From an uncultured Ulvibacter sp. (GTDB lineage: Bacteria > Bacteroidota > Bacteroidia > Flavobacteriales > Flavobacteriaceae), in contig CALSSW010000002.1 of NCBI GenBank assembly GCA_943789105.1, positions 1-64,000 of the forward strand: a stretch of 64,000 nt of DNA. The letters run 5' to 3'. The notes under the pieces are model-generated. The model did no database searches. It was given only the letters and a program-made list of their open reading frames with translations, and was not told the origin of the DNA. Positions 60,829 through 64,000 of the stretch are shown here, piece by piece. The first letter of the stretch is position 1. The number at the start of each line of letters is the position of its first letter. A program made the position numbers and the translations under genes.

Positions 60829-61818
60829 ATGAAAAAAACAGTTTTAATTACAGGTGCAGCAGGTTTTTTAGGGTCCCACCTTTGTGATAAATTTATCGCA
60901 AAAGGGTATAAGGTTATTGCCATGGACAACCTTATTACCGGAGACAAACGTAATATAGAGCATCTGTTTAAATTGGAAGATTTTGATTTCTACCACCATG
61001 ATGTTACAAAATTTGTACATGTGGCTGGAGAGGTAGATTATATTCTGCATTTTGCATCTCCTGCAAGCCCCATAGATTATTTAAAAATCCCTATACAAAC
61101 TCTTAAAGTAGGATCACTAGGCACCCATAATTTATTAGGACTAGCCAAAGAAAAAAATGCGCGCTTTATGATTGCATCTACCTCTGAGGTCTATGGAGAT
61201 CCTTTGGTACACCCTCAAAAGGAAACCTACTACGGAAATGTAAACACTATTGGCCCGCGCGGGGTGTATGATGAGGCAAAACGTTTTCAAGAATCAATCA
61301 CGATGGCCTACCACCGTTTTCATGGTATGGAAACTCGTATTGCTAGAATATTTAACACCTACGGCCCTAGAATGCGCCTTAATGACGGGCGTGTTATTCC
61401 GACTTTTATAGGCCAAGCACTTCGTGGAGAAGATTTAACAGTGTTTGGAGACGGTATGCAAACCAGAAGTTTTTGTTATGTAGATGACCAGATAGAAGGG
61501 CTATATAGGCTGCTTTTAAGTGATTATAGTGATCCTGTGAACATTGGAAATCCTCAGGAAATTACAATACTAGATTTTGCAAAGGAGATTATTAAATTAA
61601 CCGGTACACAGCAAAAAATAGTGTATAAAGAATTACCTAAAGATGATCCTCTGCAGCGCGAACCAGACATTACACTCGCCAAAGAACTTTTGGGGTGGGA
61701 GCCTAAAATGTCTAGGGAGCAGGGCATGAAAATTACCTTTGAGTATTTTAAGGGCTTAACAAAAGAAGAACTCTTTAAAAGTGAGCATAAAGATTTTTCA
61801 CAACACATAAGGTCTTAA
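60829..61818 (+). CDS. UDP-glucuronate decarboxylase (UDP-xylose synthase)
   Basis: Extended SDR enzyme of 329 residues that makes UDP-xylose from UDP-glucuronate. Seen: [15 protein letters not shown], the family pattern [12 protein letters not shown] with [19 protein letters not shown] (catalytic Tyr/Lys), and [10 protein letters not shown]. The arrangement HPQxExYxGNVNxxGPR is diagnostic for UXS. It supplies a pentose for the polysaccharide. 5 bases from the priming transferase. Confidence 0.94.
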   Translation: MKKTVLITGAAGFLGSHLCDKFIAKGYKVIAMDNLITGDKRNIEHLFKLEDFDFYHHDVTKFVHVAGEVDYILHFASPASPIDYLKIPIQTLKVGSLGTHNLLGLAKEKNARFMIASTSEVYGDPLVHPQKETYYGNVNTIGPRGVYDEAKRFQESITMAYHRFHGMETRIARIFNTYGPRMRLNDGRVIPTFIGQALRGEDLTVFGDGMQTRSFCYVDDQIEGLYRLLLSDYSDPVNIGNPQEITILDFAKEIIKLTGTQQKIVYKELPKDDPLQREPDITLAKELLGWEPKMSREQGMKITFEYFKGLTKEELFKSEHKDFSQHIRS

Positions 61819-61823
61819 GGTAT

Positions 61824-63179
61824 ATGATTTTTAAAAGAGGTAGATATTCGGGGTTTTTAAGGCCCATATCCTATGGTATAGATTTACTTGTAATTCATTG
61901 CCTTGCCTTTTTGTTATTTGAAGAAAGTGCTGCATTTACAAACTATGTCTTTTACATGTCTATTGCCTGGATAGGTAGCTCTATCTCTCTTGGTTTTTAT
62001 GAGATTTATAGGTTTACTAAATTTAGTAATATTTTAAACCTGGCTATTAAACAAACCTTAGTTTTTTTACTGTTGGCTTTTGCGTTTTTTGGTTTCTACT
62101 CAGAGTTGCAAAAGCCTGCTATTGCTATTTTAAAATATGTAGTGATGGTGATGGGAGTGGTGTTTTTAATCAAGGTTTCTATTTATTATTTGCTCAAAAA
62201 ATACAGGCGTTTGCTTGGCGGGAATCTCAGAAGAGTAGTAATTCTTGGAGCCAATGATAAAACAAAAGAGCTAGAAAACTTCTTTACTCAAAATACTGAA
62301 TACGGATACGCTCTTGTAAAAAGATATGACGTACAGCAAGATAAAGAGCAATTCCTTGAAGGAATTTTCAAAGAAATATCTAACAGTAATGTGGATGAGA
62401 TTTACGCCTCTGTTAATGCTCTTAGTGATAGTTGTATGGCAAAAGTTATAGATTTTGCAGACAACAATTTAAAAGTTTTAAAATTTCTGCCAGACAACAA
62501 AGAGATTTTTGGCAAGAAACTTGACTTTTCATATTATGGATACCTACCCATATTATCGCTAAGAAAAATACCCACAGATGAACCTTTTAACAAATTCATA
62601 AAACGAGCTTTTGACATCTTTTTGTCTTTGCTTGTTATTATTTTTATTGTTTCCTGGTTAACTCCCTTACTTGGTATTTTGATTAAACTAGAATCTAAAG
62701 GGCCTGTTTTTTTCAAGCAAAAAAGAAACGGTTTAGTCTATAAAGAGTTTTACTGTTATAAATTTAGGTCTATGACGCCAAGTTTAACCGCAGATTTACA
62801 TCAAGCAACCAAAGGAGATACTAGGGTCACAAAAGTGGGCCGTATTATTCGTAAAACCAGCATGGACGAATTACCTCAATTTATAAACGTACTCAAGGGA
62901 GATATGTCTGTGGTGGGCCCAAGACCTCATATGGTAAGCCATACCCACATGTATGCAGAAAAAATAGACAAATTCATGGTGCGCCACTTTGTAAAGCCTG
63001 GCATTACAGGTTTGGCCCAAGTAAGTGGGTATAGAGGAGAGGTTGAGACAGACACAGATATTATTAACAGAGTAAAGTGTGATATCTTTTATCTAGAAAA
63101 CTGGTCTATTGTGTTGGATCTTAAAATTGTCTTTAAGACCGTTTATAACGCCATTAAGGGAGAAGAAAAGGCCTACTAA
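61824..63179 (+). CDS. Polyprenyl glycosylphosphotransferase (WcaJ/WbaP type)
   Basis: The enzyme that starts repeat-unit assembly by moving a sugar 1-phosphate onto undecaprenyl phosphate. Four or five membrane segments (about 10-130), a nucleotide-fold middle domain (about 140-245, RRVVILGANDKTKELENFF), a re-entrant helix (about 265-290, AFDIFLSLLVIIFIVSW) and the catalytic part with GPVFFKQKRNG, FYCYKFRSM, TSMDELPQFINVLKGDMS, VVGPRP and KPGITGLAQVSGYRGE. 451 residues, complete. Confidence 0.95.
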   Translation: MIFKRGRYSGFLRPISYGIDLLVIHCLAFLLFEESAAFTNYVFYMSIAWIGSSISLGFYEIYRFTKFSNILNLAIKQTLVFLLLAFAFFGFYSELQKPAIAILKYVVMVMGVVFLIKVSIYYLLKKYRRLLGGNLRRVVILGANDKTKELENFFTQNTEYGYALVKRYDVQQDKEQFLEGIFKEISNSNVDEIYASVNALSDSCMAKVIDFADNNLKVLKFLPDNKEIFGKKLDFSYYGYLPILSLRKIPTDEPFNKFIKRAFDIFLSLLVIIFIVSWLTPLLGILIKLESKGPVFFKQKRNGLVYKEFYCYKFRSMTPSLTADLHQATKGDTRVTKVGRIIRKTSMDELPQFINVLKGDMSVVGPRPHMVSHTHMYAEKIDKFMVRHFVKPGITGLAQVSGYRGEVETDTDIINRVKCDIFYLENWSIVLDLKIVFKTVYNAIKGEEKAY

Positions 63180-63228
63180 AGCTATTTTGAATAGCACCGC
63201 TTTATTTTAAAACACCTAGTAACATCTG

Positions 63229-63258
63229 TTTGCAAACGGCTAATAATTACTATCTTTA
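63229..63258 (+). promoter_or_regulatory. Promoter of the zinc-ribbon gene
   Basis: TTTG (63229-63232), 18-base spacer, TATCTTTA (63251-63258). The ATG follows 4 bases later, so the message would be leaderless. Confidence 0.45.
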
Positions 63259-63262
63259 ACTG

Positions 63263-63619
63263 ATGGAAAAGACTTGTCCAGAGTGTGGGGGTAAAATTAT
63301 GGGGCGCGCAGATAAAAAATTCTGTAGTGATGGCTGCCGTAACTCTCACAACAACAGCTTAAATAAAGACAGCAGTAACCTGGTTAGAAATATAAACAAC
63401 CGGTTGCGCAAAAATTACCGCACCTTAAAAATGCTCAATACCAAAGACAAGACCAAGGTAAAAAGAGAAAAGCTGATAAAGCATCAATTTAACTTTAAGT
63501 ACTTTACATCAGAGTATGTTACAAAAACAGGATCTGTCTATCGTTATGTGTATGATCAAGGGTATTTGGAGTTAGAAAATGACTGGATTTTACTTGTCAA
63601 GGTTGATATTACAATCTAA
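63263..63619 (+). CDS. Small zinc-ribbon protein of unknown function
   Basis: A 118-residue basic protein. A four-cysteine zinc ribbon occupies residues 5-25: CPECGGKIMGRADKKFCSDGC. The rest is a basic helical segment (RKNYRTLKMLNTKDKTKVKREKL split across about 48-70) and an aromatic beta-like end. No signal peptide, so cytoplasmic, possibly nucleic-acid binding. It is probably independent of the polysaccharide cluster because it has its own promoter. Similar short Cys4 proteins are widespread in Flavobacteriia; no defined role is known to me. Confidence 0.75.
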   Translation: MEKTCPECGGKIMGRADKKFCSDGCRNSHNNSLNKDSSNLVRNINNRLRKNYRTLKMLNTKDKTKVKREKLIKHQFNFKYFTSEYVTKTGSVYRYVYDQGYLELENDWILLVKVDITI

Positions 63620-63666
63620 ACAACGTTCTTGGTTGTCTTTTACTTTAATTTTAAAGATATTACATC

Positions 63667-64000
63667 ATGAAATACATTAGTGACTTAACTTCGTTTGTTG
63701 TTGTGTTATTGTTGGTTTGGCTAAGCTTTGATAGCTTGTTACCCTCTAAGGCAACGTTAGCCACTGCTCCAGATACAGAGTTCTCTGCACAGCGCGCACT
63801 AGTTCCTCTTGTGGAAATTGCAAATGCGCCACACTACCACGGCACCGATGAGCATACCCGTGTACGGGGTTTTATTGTCTCTGAGCTTGAAAAACTTGGG
63901 CTACAAACACAGCTTCAAGAGGCGTTTGTTTTAAGCAATAACAATAAGAGACTTGTAAGGCCAAATAACATTGTTGCCAGGTTAAAAGGAACAGGTACAG
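63667..64000 (+). CDS. M28 family peptidase, 5' part (runs off window)
   Basis: Only the first 111 residues are visible and the frame is open to the end. N-terminal membrane segment or signal (SFVVVLLLVWLSF) then FSAQRALVPLVEIANAPHYHGTDEHTRVRGFI, IVSELEKLGL and RPNNIVARLKGTG. This matches the prodomain-like start of M28 zinc aminopeptidases of the multi-membrane (ERMP1/Fxna-like) type in Bacteroidota. The zinc ligands lie outside the window. Start is the only ATG in context, 47 bases after the zinc-ribbon stop. Confidence 0.75.
   Translation, partial: MKYISDLTSFVVVLLLVWLSFDSLLPSKATLATAPDTEFSAQRALVPLVEIANAPHYHGTDEHTRVRGFIVSELEKLGLQTQLQEAFVLSNNNKRLVRPNNIVARLKGTGT

Noticed and set aside
1-64000. 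tRNA, rRNA, CRISPR, insertion sequence, prophage or riboswitch
   Set aside because: Intergenic regions were read on both strands; no cloverleaf, repeat-spacer array, transposase or recognised riboswitch consensus was found, though weak structured RNAs could be missed by eye.

Overview
The window is AT-rich chromosomal DNA from a member of the Bacteroidota, most likely a (marine) Flavobacteriaceae species. The evidence is a complete Bat aerotolerance operon, a PorZ homologue and a protein with a type IX secretion sorting tail, a TonB-dependent receptor with an N-terminal plug-associated domain, flavobacterial-type lipoproteins, the near absence of Shine-Dalgarno sequences, and many upstream regions carrying the Bacteroidota -7 element TAnnTTTG. 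Genus-level assignment is not possible from sequence reading alone. I found no tRNA, rRNA, CRISPR array, IS element, prophage or integrase.

Layout. 1-8.8 kb: 3' end of metG, a class IV-like histone deacetylase family protein, a membrane-anchored TPR/LuxR-type regulator, a glycoside hydrolase-like secreted protein that has lost its 5' end, a formylglycine-generating-enzyme-like lipoprotein and a short ssb. 9-14.5 kb: a tightly overlapped unit porZ-recO-TonB receptor on the minus strand. 14.6-21.8 kb: housekeeping genes gdhA, gpsA, pheS with two unknown neighbours, a CvpA family protein and a SulP transporter. 21.9-31.0 kb: moxR-DUF58-DUF4381/BatD-like-batA-batB-batC-batD-batE, one long minus-strand operon. 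31.3-36.9 kb: a short-chain dehydrogenase, then a GH20 hexosaminidase and a GH2 beta-mannosidase pair of lipoproteins. 37.4-40.4 kb: 3-hydroxyanthranilate dioxygenase, a gene broken by two homopolymer frameshifts, and an ALDH7 aldehyde dehydrogenase. 40.4-45.8 kb: a PPP-type phosphatase, trpS, plsC-like acyltransferase, tatA, an M23 peptidase and a GH3 family protein. 45.9-63.2 kb: a surface polysaccharide cluster, led by a large poorly known protein with a nucleosidase-like C-terminus, then rfbBACD (dTDP-rhamnose), a Wzz-like protein, a Wzx flippase, an acetyltransferase, four polymerase/ligase-like membrane proteins (one on the opposite strand), two glycosyltransferases, UDP-xylose synthase and the initiating polyprenyl glycosylphosphotransferase. 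The window ends with a small zinc-ribbon protein and the start of an M28 peptidase.

How it works together. The 46-63 kb genes contain nearly everything for a Wzx/Wzy-type polysaccharide containing rhamnose and a pentose: precursor synthesis, priming, extension, flipping, polymerisation and length control. The Bat operon is a coherent membrane/periplasmic VWA-MoxR system. porZ-recO-TBDT is coupled by one-base overlaps, although the three products have unrelated jobs. I did not find a clearly undescribed multi-gene system. The most unusual signals are two degraded loci (an apparent deletion junction near 4.79 kb and a doubly frameshifted gene at 38.0-38.6 kb), a possible small RNA upstream of the 3-hydroxyanthranilate dioxygenase gene, paired palindromes upstream of gdhA, two back-to-back promoter elements at 57.36 kb, and the unknown 560-residue protein at the head of the polysaccharide cluster.
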